Assembly: GCA_964432985.1 (NCBI GenBank)
Contig: CAYSPT010000026.1
Coordinates: 1-64,000 of the forward strand
Source of the DNA: CAYSPT01 sp964432985
GTDB lineage: Bacteria; Muiribacteriota; CAYSPT01
DNA length: 64,000 bases
Direction of reading: 5' to 3'
How positions within the stretch are numbered: position 1 is the stretch's first letter; each line of letters opens with the position of its first letter. The notes below the pieces were generated by a model. It made no database searches and had not been told where the DNA came from. It saw only the letters and a list, made by a program, of their open reading frames with translations. Made by a program: the position numbers and the translations under genes. This document shows positions 34,321 through 44,007 of the stretch, one piece after another.

Positions 34321-36123
34321 TTAATCGTCCAAACGTGAGGACAGCATCCACCGATTATACAGAGATACCATACGAGCGTAGAGAGATTCTATCCGAGCAG
34401 TTTCACTCCCGATACGGATTGCTTCAAGATAGTCCAGGTAGGTGGCCATGTAGTGCTTTTCCCGCTCTGACAGCCATCGCGCTTGGGTACTGGTAAAAAA
34501 AACTTTCCCTTCGCTTCGAATCAGCCGCTCACAGATTTTTGCCAGCACGAAATAGCCTGGGCGCACACTTCTTTTTGAGCCACGGCTCCGTCTGAGAAGC
34601 CGGAACATCAAACGGTCGCATTCTTTCAACAACAACTCCAAATACGCCATTCGCATCCCGGCATCGGTGGACAGTGGGGCTTCGATAAAATAATCTTCAT
34701 AGTGTATGCCGTTTATGAAGCGAGGAGCACCGTGGAGCTGCATCATTTCCTCGTATCCTGCCATATATTCCGCCTTCATGGCCGCCGGCACGATGAGAGC
34801 CATTGTCTCAAAAACCGGGTAACTGGCGTTGAAAAGACGCACCTCGTTGTTGACTACATTGCCCCGGAACAGTTTTCCTCTGAAGGTAAAACCGGGATTA
34901 AGTTCCGCAGTGTCATTGAGAAGCCCGTAGTCCAGCATACTCTGTGTCAGTGACTGCAATACTGCCATGCGCCGTGACATATCCATGTATACAGGCTCCC
35001 GGGTGGCGTCGACGGGATGAGGAAGGTCATCGTCGGACACTTGATATAGGTTGATCGCGTCAAAGCGATACACTCCCGATTTAAGTGGAGCGATACTGTA
35101 CGATGGATACACTTGAAACCGCCTGAAATAATAGACAGCGCGGCTGTATACAAACCGTGGGCCGGGAACATTTCTTCTTTCTTCCCGCCACGGATCATCG
35201 AAGTAATTGATACCGGGACCGAGTGTAAGAAATACATGGATGTTCTGTCCGGCAGCCATATCTGAATTGTGAAGTGTGGCCGGATTGAGGTTGAATGCAG
35301 CCGGCACCATTCCCTGCTTGACACGTTCATCCTGGGAAAGAAGCGGATAGTCGGACCTGAGAAGCTGCAGGCACAACACACTGTCTTTTGCCTTGCGGGT
35401 GGTCCAGTCGTGTACCCGTTTATAAAACGTAACCTTGTGGGTGGCAGGCAAGATGGCCCGCCCCCCCAGCACAGTATCGAGTTCACCTTCCAGTCGGGTC
35501 ACCTGTCCCCTATAGTTAAGGCGGTTGAAGTAATACCGGTTCAGTTCAACGCCTTCCATAACAGTTACGGTACCGGATTTAAACAACACCGAGAGAAGTG
35601 TTTTGAACAGCTCGTCAGCTCGTGGACTCGTGAAAACCGCATCCCCCGCAACATCAACCTGCAAATAGCCCAGGTCACAGATAAAAGCATTATTGGACCG
35701 TGTCCCTGAAAACCGCGGGACATACATGACCTGGGCCAGCGCGCCGCTGTGATCAATGGAAACAGATCCCTTTAAAGCGCGGCCGCGGATGTAAAACGGC
35801 GAACCATCCTCTTTTCTGGCATGATAGAGGGTCCCGGACAAGGTTTTAATGACAGATGCAAGCAACGTTTCGGTAACCGTTCCGAGGGATGTTCTAAACC
35901 GCATGGTTTCACTTTTCTCCAGCCAGCTTGCATACATGATCAGCGGTTGGGAATCAACCGATGTGCGCAGAAAAATAGCCCTTTCCTGATCTGGATAATG
36001 CACGCAGGAAGAAAAGAAACTGCAGTCAATTCGCTGTGGAAACACACGGTTCAGATCGATAGCCTGCAGAGAAACAACCTGTAACCACAGGACCATGGCA
36101 ACTGCAACTATACGCTTATTCAT
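34321..36123 (-). CDS. Exported hypothetical protein
   Basis: The start at 36123 (MNKRIVAVAMVLWLQVVSLQ) gives a normal signal peptide; the frame runs nine codons further upstream. The 600-residue mature protein has no recognisable motif. It is rich in Tyr, Arg and Phe with several beta-strand-like blocks, for example YYFRRFQVYPSYSIAPL. The last 200 residues are helical (LELLLKECDRLMFRLLRRSR). There are single Cys residues near the start (DCSFFSSCVH). It is monocistronic, convergent with the 32522 gene and divergent from the lipoprotein gene at 36329. Confidence 0.6.
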   Translation of the reverse strand: MNKRIVAVAMVLWLQVVSLQAIDLNRVFPQRIDCSFFSSCVHYPDQERAIFLRTSVDSQPLIMYASWLEKSETMRFRTSLGTVTETLLASVIKTLSGTLYHARKEDGSPFYIRGRALKGSVSIDHSGALAQVMYVPRFSGTRSNNAFICDLGYLQVDVAGDAVFTSPRADELFKTLLSVLFKSGTVTVMEGVELNRYYFNRLNYRGQVTRLEGELDTVLGGRAILPATHKVTFYKRVHDWTTRKAKDSVLCLQLLRSDYPLLSQDERVKQGMVPAAFNLNPATLHNSDMAAGQNIHVFLTLGPGINYFDDPWREERRNVPGPRFVYSRAVYYFRRFQVYPSYSIAPLKSGVYRFDAINLYQVSDDDLPHPVDATREPVYMDMSRRMAVLQSLTQSMLDYGLLNDTAELNPGFTFRGKLFRGNVVNNEVRLFNASYPVFETMALIVPAAMKAEYMAGYEEMMQLHGAPRFINGIHYEDYFIEAPLSTDAGMRMAYLELLLKECDRLMFRLLRRSRGSKRSVRPGYFVLAKICERLIRSEGKVFFTSTQARWLSEREKHYMATYLDYLEAIRIGSETARIESLYARMVSLYNRWMLSSRLDD

Positions 36124-36328
36124 GATTCCCGGACCTGCCTTACTTTCCACATCATTTGCTGAACTACCCGCTCTCGACTCTGTGAGAAAGGACGGGGACG
36201 CAGCAACATTGTTACTGAATCATGTACTACAGGTCAATAGCAAAAAGATGTAAAAGAGGTTTGCCCGGAAGCAGCTTAGTTTTTTATAATGGTCACACCG
36301 ATAACCATAACGGAAACCTTGGAAAGGG

Positions 36329-36781
36329 ATGGTGGAGACGATGAAGCGCCTGATGACGATGACATCCTTGGTTTTGGCCGCAACAGTGCTGTTTACAGCT
36401 TTAGCAGGCTGCGGCCCATCCAAATTCAATTTTGAGATTAAAAGTGGAAAACTTCTCACACTCAGGAAAAAATATCTGGCTGTTATGATGGAGTTCACCG
36501 GAACAGTCCGGGGAATATCAGGCGTCGACCATGTCAATGTATCTATTATGCTTCAGCCACGATCAGGAGACCCTTTCGAGCACACCAGCAAGGACGTGGA
36601 GGGACTGAATCTCGATACGATAACTATCCACGGCGCCGGGTCCCTCAAACCGAAGGATTACCTGAAATTCAGTGTTAAGATTGACCACGAAGGCAAGCTA
36701 ATCGACCAGAAATATTTCACAATCGATGAAAATGGAACGAGCTCGATGGCGGAAAAAAGCGCTTTCGAGGAGCACCCGTAA
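36329..36781 (+). CDS. Small lipoprotein, function unknown
   Basis: The 150-residue product has a lipoprotein signal with lipobox LAGC (residues 25-28; MVETMKRLMTMTSLVLAATV). The exact start is uncertain, as ATGs at 36329 and 36341 are both preceded by purine-rich sequence at short distance. The mature part of about 120 residues is beta-rich and of FxxxP-type sequence (VNVSIMLQPRSGDPFEHTSK). No family is recognised. It is divergent from the 34321-36123 gene. Confidence 0.6.
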   Translation: MVETMKRLMTMTSLVLAATVLFTALAGCGPSKFNFEIKSGKLLTLRKKYLAVMMEFTGTVRGISGVDHVNVSIMLQPRSGDPFEHTSKDVEGLNLDTITIHGAGSLKPKDYLKFSVKIDHEGKLIDQKYFTIDENGTSSMAEKSAFEEHP

Positions 36782-36813
36782 GAGAGAAACTCTCTTAGGG
36801 AAATACGACCGGT

Positions 36814-38676
36814 TTAGATTTCTACGGAAAGCCGGTTAAAAACGAATTTTTTTATCTTTATCCTGTCCTTGTCCAAAACGGTAACAAAGGTGACCTGGTA
36901 TTCGTAGAACCGTTTTTTGCGGTGAATATACTCGGTCCTCTTGGATATTCTCCCCACCACTTTACCCAGGTCGAGATCGGTGGGGTTGATCGTAATCACA
37001 ATGTTCGCTCCTTCCGGGAGGGGAACAGGGGACATGACCAGCATGTCCTCTTCGCTCATTTTCACACAAACTCCCGGGAACTCCGTCTTGTCTACCGTCC
37101 GGTCTTCCAGTATCTTCTGGAAAATAGCCAGAAGGCGGCACTTGACCAGGACTGATTCCCGTCTCTCTATCAGACGGGCTATCCTGGGCAGCATAAGCTT
37201 TACGTGCGACTCCGGCAAGTCACTTTGTTCGATAACCTTGGTCTTGGCTTCATACCGTTCATTATCGCGGGCAAACGTAAACTTGACCTTGTCATTTTCA
37301 TACGAAATAAAAACATCTTTTTCGTCGAGAATTTCCCAGGTGATGGACAACCGGTTTTTCTCGGTGTACAACACCTTGGCGGCACGGATTTTGTCAAATC
37401 TTCCGATGGAGTACTGGACCTCGATCTGATCACCCTGTGAGAAACTGGATTCATCGATTTTGATCACGATACCCAGTGAGCCGACTGTAAACGATTCGAC
37501 CGCTTCAGTCACATCGTTGAATAGTTCGGCCGACGGCATCAGTGTTTTCCGTTGAGCATCTGTTAGAGCCTTGAACATGGTATACCTGATTCCCCCCAGC
37601 AATTGCTGGAGTTTCTTGTTGGTCTCTTCCAGATAGGCAATGGCGTGATGATCGATGCTCAGAAGAGATTCACACACCAGCACTATTTTGTGATAACCGC
37701 TGCGGATGATAAATTTCAAGGTGAGCTCGAAACCGGCCAGTGAGTGCAGGTTGAGTTTGCCGTTGAGGCGGAGGATTGCCACTCCTTTCAAGCTGGAAAG
37801 CTCGAAAGCCAGTATCTTGCTGGTCTGAATGCACTCATCCTCGACTTCAGGTTCGGATTCCTGAAGCTGGTGCTGCTGCCTTATGTTGGCGGCTTCTTTA
37901 TTCCGGCCGGTTTTTTCCAGGTACAGACACCATGACCGCAGCAGGTTCTCGTCGGGTTTTCCGTCAGTGTCGGTGGCGTTTCTTTGAACGATCAGGGGAA
38001 GCCTGTCCTGGTCAAATCCCTGGAGGGTATCTACGATCTTCTCGGACATGAGTCCGCCGACTTCACCGAGGATATTCAAAAGCGGCAGCACCGAGGTGTC
38101 ATCCTGGAAATCGGCGATGAGATCCAGGGCTCTAACAGATACCCGGGGGCTGAACAGTTTCATGGTATCCAGGATGTACCCGGGGCATTTTTCCGCTGCT
38201 GAATACTCAAGGGCATCGATGAGGGCCAGCCTGACTTCGTCCGACTCGATATCGATGAGCCGCCCCAGTGAATCTATGATTTCCTGGTCACGAAGCTTTC
38301 CCAGAAAACGTACCATGGCGGCCAGCAGTTTGAACTTGCTGGCATCAGCCTTGAAACGCTCGATCTTATCGAGAAAACGGAACTTCAAATCAAGGTTCTC
38401 GATAGAGTCAAGAATTGTCTTCCTGACTGTATTACTGCTTTCGTCAATCACCTGGCACAGATGAATATATACGACTTCCTGATCCCGGAAACTCAGAAAG
38501 CTGATGATTTCATCCTTGATGGCAACCTGGGGGGCTTTGAGGGCCTCCACCATGACAGTCAGGGCCTCCGGCCCGCCATCAAGCCACAAGGCCTGCAGCG
38601 CATCCCGCTGGACTTTGGTATCAAAATTATATATCAGATTTGTTCTGAGCCTGGACAGCTCGTTATTGTCAGACAC
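36814..38676 (-). CDS. HEAT-repeat + STAS-like + PilZ-like signalling protein
   Basis: The 620-residue cytoplasmic product starts with GTG after GGTGGTGATC. Residues about 1-240 are helical HEAT-type repeats. Residues about 285-400 read as a STAS fold (VAILRLNGKLNLHSLAGFE, then KIVLVCESLLSIDHHAIAYL). The C-terminal part (about 400-620) resembles a two-barrel YcgR-like arrangement. It has a linker around RLIERRESVLVKCRL and a strand pattern with TINPTDLDLGKVVGRISKRT, which suggests c-di-GMP-type PilZ binding, though the canonical RxxxR/DxSxxG is not clean. This combination is unusual. A role linking second-messenger or stress input to a partner is inferred. Confidence 0.62.
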   Translation of the reverse strand: MSDNNELSRLRTNLIYNFDTKVQRDALQALWLDGGPEALTVMVEALKAPQVAIKDEIISFLSFRDQEVVYIHLCQVIDESSNTVRKTILDSIENLDLKFRFLDKIERFKADASKFKLLAAMVRFLGKLRDQEIIDSLGRLIDIESDEVRLALIDALEYSAAEKCPGYILDTMKLFSPRVSVRALDLIADFQDDTSVLPLLNILGEVGGLMSEKIVDTLQGFDQDRLPLIVQRNATDTDGKPDENLLRSWCLYLEKTGRNKEAANIRQQHQLQESEPEVEDECIQTSKILAFELSSLKGVAILRLNGKLNLHSLAGFELTLKFIIRSGYHKIVLVCESLLSIDHHAIAYLEETNKKLQQLLGGIRYTMFKALTDAQRKTLMPSAELFNDVTEAVESFTVGSLGIVIKIDESSFSQGDQIEVQYSIGRFDKIRAAKVLYTEKNRLSITWEILDEKDVFISYENDKVKFTFARDNERYEAKTKVIEQSDLPESHVKLMLPRIARLIERRESVLVKCRLLAIFQKILEDRTVDKTEFPGVCVKMSEEDMLVMSPVPLPEGANIVITINPTDLDLGKVVGRISKRTEYIHRKKRFYEYQVTFVTVLDKDRIKIKKFVFNRLSVEI

Positions 38677-38768
38677 AGCCGATCACCACCTGTATTGTAT
38701 CACAGGCAATATGGGTACCATCAAACAACTTTGTTGCTGTAATCTCAAAAGATTGATACACTTTTCTT

Positions 38769-40079
38769 ATGCTCACATTTCTCATGTCCGTTCCGCTCAC
38801 TGTCAAGGTTCTGGGATCGCTGCTCGTTATTCTCGCTGCCAATATGGCTGTGCGCCGTCTGGTCATTGCCCTGGCTCTGGGAGTGGTGCTCCTGGGCCTG
38901 TGGTGCGGGCACCCCATAGGATCTCTCCTGCCTATAGTTGGAATGAAAACACTGTCCGTGGACAACTTGCTGCTGCTGGTGGCGGTCTTTCAGGTTATTA
39001 CCCTCAGTCTGCAAATGAAAGCAACCGGGGTAATGGATGACATGGTAGCTTCTGTTCAGAGCCTACTGTCCAGACGGCTGTCCATCGCAGCCATGCCAGC
39101 CATCATCGGTTTGCTTCCCATGCCTGGCGGAGCCTTGTTTTCCGCACCACTGGTGGACAGCTGTGACGCAGACGGTGTAATCCGGCCTATCGAAAAATTT
39201 ACCATCAACTATTGGTTCCGGCACCTTTGGGAGTACTGGTGGCCGCTTTACCCGGGTTTTATCCTGGCGGTGGCACTGTCAAAACTTGAGATATGGCAGT
39301 TCATGCTGGTGCAGTTGCCGTTCTCGCTGGTATCGGCGGCAGTGGGATACTGGTTTTTCCTGCGCAATATTCCTGGCAGCCAAGAGCCCAATGATACCCC
39401 CTGTGCTCAGGGAAAAGGCAAACATCTCCTGTTTCTGCTCTCACCCATACTGGTTACCATTCTCATCTACATCCTGATTACGGTGGGATGGTCCATCACC
39501 CGCCAGAGATGTCCGGATTTGCCCGGGATCCAGAAATATATTCCCATGATTATCGGCCTGTTGGCCGCGAGTGGTCTTCTCCAGTTGAAACGTCCCCTTA
39601 AGACGCGCGACTGGAAGACAATCCTGTTTTCTCCCAGGACAGCTGCCATCCTGGTACTGGTGGTGATGGTCAGAGCATACGGCGCCCTGATCGAATCACC
39701 CCTGCCTGATGGTACTCCGCTGGTTGGGGCTATGCAGCAGGAGCTCGTTATGTGGAACATCTCCCTGGTCCCGGTGATGATCATCATTCCGCTGATTGCC
39801 GGGCTAAGCACCGGACTGTCCGTCGGATTTGTCGGGGCCAGCTTTCCCATTATTATGAACCTCATCGGCCCTGACCCGGCTCTCAACATCCACCTGGCTA
39901 CCGCTATGCTCACCTACTGCAGCGGTTTTATCGGAATGATGCTTTCACCCATTCATGTGTGCCTGATAGTCACCAATGAACATTTCAAGACCAGGCTGAT
40001 GCACAGCATCTGGCGTCTTTCCCTTCCACTGACCACTGTCCTGTTCACTGTTTTGCTCTGGTATCTCGTGCTCACCTGA
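38769..40079 (+). CDS. DUF401-family membrane permease
   Basis: The 436-residue protein has about ten to twelve membrane segments and matches the DUF401 family, a permease-like group of unknown substrate related in fold to ion-transporter families. Supporting motifs are MPAIIGLLPMPGGALFSAPL, IEKFTINYWFRHLWEYWWPL, and the C-terminal LIAGLSTGLSVGFVGASFPI and YCSGFIGMMLSPIHVCL. No ribosome site is obvious at the ATG (38769); an ATG six codons on is possible. GH31 follows 220 bp downstream. Confidence 0.8.
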   Translation: MLTFLMSVPLTVKVLGSLLVILAANMAVRRLVIALALGVVLLGLWCGHPIGSLLPIVGMKTLSVDNLLLLVAVFQVITLSLQMKATGVMDDMVASVQSLLSRRLSIAAMPAIIGLLPMPGGALFSAPLVDSCDADGVIRPIEKFTINYWFRHLWEYWWPLYPGFILAVALSKLEIWQFMLVQLPFSLVSAAVGYWFFLRNIPGSQEPNDTPCAQGKGKHLLFLLSPILVTILIYILITVGWSITRQRCPDLPGIQKYIPMIIGLLAASGLLQLKRPLKTRDWKTILFSPRTAAILVLVVMVRAYGALIESPLPDGTPLVGAMQQELVMWNISLVPVMIIIPLIAGLSTGLSVGFVGASFPIIMNLIGPDPALNIHLATAMLTYCSGFIGMMLSPIHVCLIVTNEHFKTRLMHSIWRLSLPLTTVLFTVLLWYLVLT

Positions 40080-40237
40080 CAATAGTAACGGCGCAATTAA
40101 GATTTAGCCAAAGGGCGGGATGACAAGCAGGCTTGGGATTCTTTTCGTTCATTGCTGACGTTGCCGCCCTGATATAAATACATGCTCCGCATTCAACAGT
40201 TGTCCTTATCTGGCAGGATTGATAAACTAATAAATGA

Positions 40238-40305
40238 GCAGGAGGAGGATGAAGGCAGGAGGAGGATGAAGGCAGGAGGAGGATGAAGGCAGGAGGAGGA
40301 TGCTG
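40238..40305 (+). repeat. Four tandem 17-bp units, each with a ribosome site and ATG
   Basis: Units at 40238, 40255, 40272 and 40289 read GCAGGAGGAGGATGAAG; the last reads ...GATGCTG. Each has AGGAGGAGG abutting an ATG. From the first two ATGs the frame is six codons (MKAGGG), and its stop overlaps the next ATG as ATGA. The third frame ends TGA just after the GH31 ATG at 40300. Three tiny cistrons therefore precede the gene, each overlapping the next start. Confidence 0.92.
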
Positions 40306-42729
40306 GTGAAGAAACGGCGGCACAAGAAATTTTTAAAAAGAAAAGCACTTCGAAAAAAAAGGTATCCCGACAAAGGGAAACGACTCACCATACTCGAGCA
40401 GAGAGCAGAGAAATGGAATGAATCAGGGGGGGTGCTCGATTACCACGTCCAGGAAAACCGGATCAGTTTCAGGTTCCGGTGCATGGTAGTGACACTGTTT
40501 CCATACAAGGACGGTAACGCGCGCCTGGTTGTCTCAGACAGCACATCGCAACAACCGTCTCCTTCATTCGCGGTGATCGAGTATCCACCGCTGACCGTTC
40601 CTCAGGTCCTCGATACGGAAGAAGCGGTGCTCTGCACGTGGGCTTCCACCCGTTTGAGGATCGACCGTGATTCGGGACTGATACATATCAATGTGCGGCA
40701 CGGCGATCAGCAAAGCGGTGCAGCAGAGTACATACAGACTCTCCGTCTTTTAAGGAACAATGAGGATTTCCGTGTGGAGATGCCGCTTGGGGACGAAGAT
40801 CACATCTATGGTCTCGGAGAAAAAATGGGAGTGCTTGATAAACGAGGCCGTACCTGGCAGATGTGGAACACGGACGAGTCCAACCACAAGCCAAGCGCCG
40901 ACCCGCTGTACCAGTCAATACCTTTTTACCTGCAGTTCTCCCCCCGGCGCACCATCGGTGTCTTTTTGGACAGTACCGCCTGGAGCTGGTTTGACATGGG
41001 AGAAACCAACCGTGATACCGCGGTAGTTGAAGCCCGTGACGATTATCTCGATCTGTATCTTTTCTTCGCCCCTTCCCCGCGGCACGCTATCACCGCCTAT
41101 ACCGCTCTCACCGGCCGCATGCCGCTGCCCCCCGAGTGGGCTCTTGGGTATCAGCAGTGCCGATACAGCTACTACCCTGAGAAAAGAGTGAGAGAGGTCG
41201 CCGCCGCCTTTCGTGAAAAGTGCATACCCTGCGATGTTATCTATCTGGACATTCATTACATGGACGGTTACCGGGTTTTTACCTGGGACCCGAAGCGCTT
41301 TCCCGAGCCGGAGAAACTGCTGTCCGACCTCAAGAACCAGGGATTCAGGGTGATAACCATCGTCGATCCGGGAGTAAAGGTCGATCCCGATTACCCGGTC
41401 TACCGGGACGGAACGCAGATAAAAGCTTTCTGCCGGTTTGCCAGTGGGCGGGTGTATGTCGGGGAGGTGTGGCCGGGTGACTCGGTCTTTCCCGACTTCA
41501 CCAGGGAGGATGTCCGGGACTTCTGGAGCGAACAGCACCGGGAACTTCTCGGACGGGGTGTTTCCGGTATCTGGAACGACATGAATGAACCCTCCGACTT
41601 CACTGGAACCAGCAAAAAACGGGTCGGATTTACCATTCCCAACACCGTCATGCTCGACGGCGACGGTCATCCCAAGCCGTTCCTGCGGTATCACAATGCC
41701 TACGGAATCTCTATGTGCCGCGCCACCAGGGCTGCCTTTCCCAGGTTCCGCAAAGAAGAACGGGGCTTTGTCCTCACTCGCTCCGGTTATGCCGGTGTCC
41801 AGCGTTATGCCGCCGTCTGGACGGGTGACAACGTGAGCTGGTGGGAACACCTGTCTGTCTCGATTCCAATGCTGCTGAACATGGGAGTTTCCGGGCTCCC
41901 ATTCGTCGGCGGTGATGTCGGAGGTTTTCAGGAAGACGCCTCCGCCACCCTGTTTGCCCGCTGGATGGCAACAGCTTGTTTTACCCCCTTTCTTCGTGCC
42001 CATACCCGGCTGGGCTCCATAGACCACGAACCGTGGTCCTTCGGTGACAGGATTGAAAATGTCTGCAGGACCTTCATCCGGCTGCGATACACCCTGCTTC
42101 CCTACCTCTACACCGCCTTCGAGTATGCCACCCGGACCGGACAGCCGGTAATGGCTCCCCTGGTACTTGAGTTTACTCAAGACGAGCGGTGTCACCATCT
42201 CAACGACGAGTACCTCTTCGGTCCGTCACTGCTGGTAGCGCCGATAACGCAGCCGGACAAGGACCGCCGCGTGGTGTATCTGCCGCGTGGACGTTGGTTC
42301 GATTTCTTTACCGATGAATCCATTGACGGGCCGGCCGACATCATTGCCCACGCGCCGCTGGAAACGATTCCCCTCTACGTACGTGGAGGCAGTATCGTAC
42401 CCACCGAATCAGCACGCCAGCACACCTCAGAGCAGGGAGACGGTCTTCTCACGCTGGACATCTACCCGGACGATGAAGGGTGCGCCACCGGCTTTCTGTA
42501 CGCCGATGAAGGGGAAGGATTCGGGTACGAACGCGGATCCAGGCTCAAGGTGTCGTTTCAATTCGAAGGCACTATCCTGAAAGTCCGGCCGCTACATACC
42601 GGCTATGCTCCTCGCTGGAATACGATCAAAGCCCGCTTGAGACGTACCGACGAAAACGGTGTTTCATCGGTAGTAGTTGAGGAACACGACCTCGATCTGA
42701 GAGAGGAACATGAAATTCGTTTTGTCTGA
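40300..42729 (+). CDS. Glycoside hydrolase family 31 alpha-glucosidase-type enzyme
   Basis: The 809-residue product has an odd very basic N-terminal tail (MLVKKRRHKKFLKRKALRKK). A GH31 N-terminal beta domain and a (beta/alpha)8 barrel follow. The nucleophile is D427 in GIWNDMNEPSDF and the acid/base is D510 in WTGDNVSWWEH. Other motifs are HIYGLGEKMG near residue 168 and LPFVGGDVGGFQED. C-terminal beta domains end near residue 800. The family hydrolyses terminal alpha-linked glucose or xylose. No signal peptide is evident, so it is probably cytoplasmic. Its ribosome site is the last of four tandem units, and its 3' end overlaps the SGNH gene by 20 bp. Confidence 0.92.
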   Translation: MLVKKRRHKKFLKRKALRKKRYPDKGKRLTILEQRAEKWNESGGVLDYHVQENRISFRFRCMVVTLFPYKDGNARLVVSDSTSQQPSPSFAVIEYPPLTVPQVLDTEEAVLCTWASTRLRIDRDSGLIHINVRHGDQQSGAAEYIQTLRLLRNNEDFRVEMPLGDEDHIYGLGEKMGVLDKRGRTWQMWNTDESNHKPSADPLYQSIPFYLQFSPRRTIGVFLDSTAWSWFDMGETNRDTAVVEARDDYLDLYLFFAPSPRHAITAYTALTGRMPLPPEWALGYQQCRYSYYPEKRVREVAAAFREKCIPCDVIYLDIHYMDGYRVFTWDPKRFPEPEKLLSDLKNQGFRVITIVDPGVKVDPDYPVYRDGTQIKAFCRFASGRVYVGEVWPGDSVFPDFTREDVRDFWSEQHRELLGRGVSGIWNDMNEPSDFTGTSKKRVGFTIPNTVMLDGDGHPKPFLRYHNAYGISMCRATRAAFPRFRKEERGFVLTRSGYAGVQRYAAVWTGDNVSWWEHLSVSIPMLLNMGVSGLPFVGGDVGGFQEDASATLFARWMATACFTPFLRAHTRLGSIDHEPWSFGDRIENVCRTFIRLRYTLLPYLYTAFEYATRTGQPVMAPLVLEFTQDERCHHLNDEYLFGPSLLVAPITQPDKDRRVVYLPRGRWFDFFTDESIDGPADIIAHAPLETIPLYVRGGSIVPTESARQHTSEQGDGLLTLDIYPDDEGCATGFLYADEGEGFGYERGSRLKVSFQFEGTILKVRPLHTGYAPRWNTIKARLRRTDENGVSSVVVEEHDLDLREEHEIRFV

Positions 42730-43942
42730 TAAGCAGCCCGGCTGGATAGCATTTATGAAAAACGCTGCTCTGGTAGCCGCCAGTATGGTGCTCTGTCTGG
42801 GGCTGGTGGAAATGGGACTACGGGTGGCAGGGATTTCATATCCGAGTTTTTATCAGGCTGATCCCCGACGCGGATACTGCCTGCGCCCGGGGGCTTCTGG
42901 CTGGTATAATAAAGAGGGAAACGCCGACATCGAGATCAATACAGACGGTCTTCGTGATCGGGAGCACACGGTTTCAAAATCAACGAACACCCTGCGCATC
43001 GCCATCCTGGGAGACTCCTTTTCCGAAGCAAAGCAGGTACCGCTTGATGATACGTTCTGGTCGGTCATGCAACAGGAGTTTGAGGTGGTGGGTGAATCCG
43101 GAAACAACACCGTCGAAGTTATCAATTTCGGAGTGTCCGGTTACGGGACCGCGCAGGAACTCCTGACGCTCAGGCACCACGTTTGGAAATACGAACCCGA
43201 CCATGTTCTGCTGACGTTTTCTACCGGCAACGATGTGCGCGACAACTACCGCCCGCTGCGCAAAATGAACAATGTACCCTATATCGTTTTTCACGATGGA
43301 CAGGAAGTCGTGGACGATAGTTTCAAACAGACAACATCCTTCCGGTTTCGTTTGAGCCTGGCCGGGCAATTGTTCTACAGGCTCATCAATTATTCACATA
43401 TCCTGCAGATGGCCAACGAAGCCAGGAATGTCTGGAAAAAAAGAACCGTCAGGGGTGACCGGGCAGCTCAAATCATGAAATCACAGCCGGAAACAGCGGG
43501 GACGGACGGTGCAATATACCGCGAACCCGCTGTAGGGCCCTGGCTGGAAGCCTGGGAGATCACCGAACAGTTGATCCTGCTCATGCGTGATGAAACGACA
43601 GTCCGCAACGCCGGATTTCATATCGTTACCCTGAGTAATGCGGAACAGGTTCATCCCGATCCTCTGGTCAGAAAGCATTATATGAACAAGCAGGGTGTTG
43701 ATGACCTGTATTATCCCGACAAGCGAATAAAGGACCTGGGGGAGCGGGAAAGCATTCCGGTGTTGAACCTGGCCCCGCCTTTGCGGGATCACGCGAAAAA
43801 AAACCAGGTATTCCTGCACGGATTCGAGAACACCCCCGAGGGGACGGGGCACTGGAACCGGGATGCTCACCGCCTGGCCGGGGTCTTGATTGCCCGGTGG
43901 TTGATGGATTCCATTGCCGGCTCGCCGCCTGCCCGAAAGTAA
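42710..43942 (+). CDS. SGNH/GDSL-like hydrolase, membrane-anchored
   Basis: The ATG lies within the end of the GH31 gene, with GAGGAAC upstream, so translation is likely coupled. The 410-residue product has an N-terminal anchor (about residues 17-38, ALVAASMVLCLGLVEMGLRV). Block I is LRIAILGDSFSEAKQVPLDD, the Asn region is VLLTFSTGNDVRDNYR, and block V is WNRDAHRLAGVLIARW. It resembles envelope acyl-esterases such as AlgX/ALG-type and the 31387 protein. Pairing with a GH31 enzyme suggests carbohydrate modification, but the substrate is unknown. Confidence 0.75.
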   Translation: MKFVLSDKQPGWIAFMKNAALVAASMVLCLGLVEMGLRVAGISYPSFYQADPRRGYCLRPGASGWYNKEGNADIEINTDGLRDREHTVSKSTNTLRIAILGDSFSEAKQVPLDDTFWSVMQQEFEVVGESGNNTVEVINFGVSGYGTAQELLTLRHHVWKYEPDHVLLTFSTGNDVRDNYRPLRKMNNVPYIVFHDGQEVVDDSFKQTTSFRFRLSLAGQLFYRLINYSHILQMANEARNVWKKRTVRGDRAAQIMKSQPETAGTDGAIYREPAVGPWLEAWEITEQLILLMRDETTVRNAGFHIVTLSNAEQVHPDPLVRKHYMNKQGVDDLYYPDKRIKDLGERESIPVLNLAPPLRDHAKKNQVFLHGFENTPEGTGHWNRDAHRLAGVLIARWLMDSIAGSPPARK

Positions 43943-44007
43943 CAGTCAAAAAAGCAACTGTCCCAAAAGGGACCGCTTCAAAAGGGATCGCCCCAACAGC
44001 AACCGGG

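Noticed and set aside
40915..42198. 427-residue minus-strand open frame opposite GH31
   Set aside because: The GH31 gene on the other strand has intact catalytic motifs; the antisense frame shows biased composition only.
43960..43973. Terminator between SGNH and MBL-hemerythrin genes
   Set aside because: GTCCC-AAAA-GGGAC can pair over only five bases and no T-run follows on either strand.
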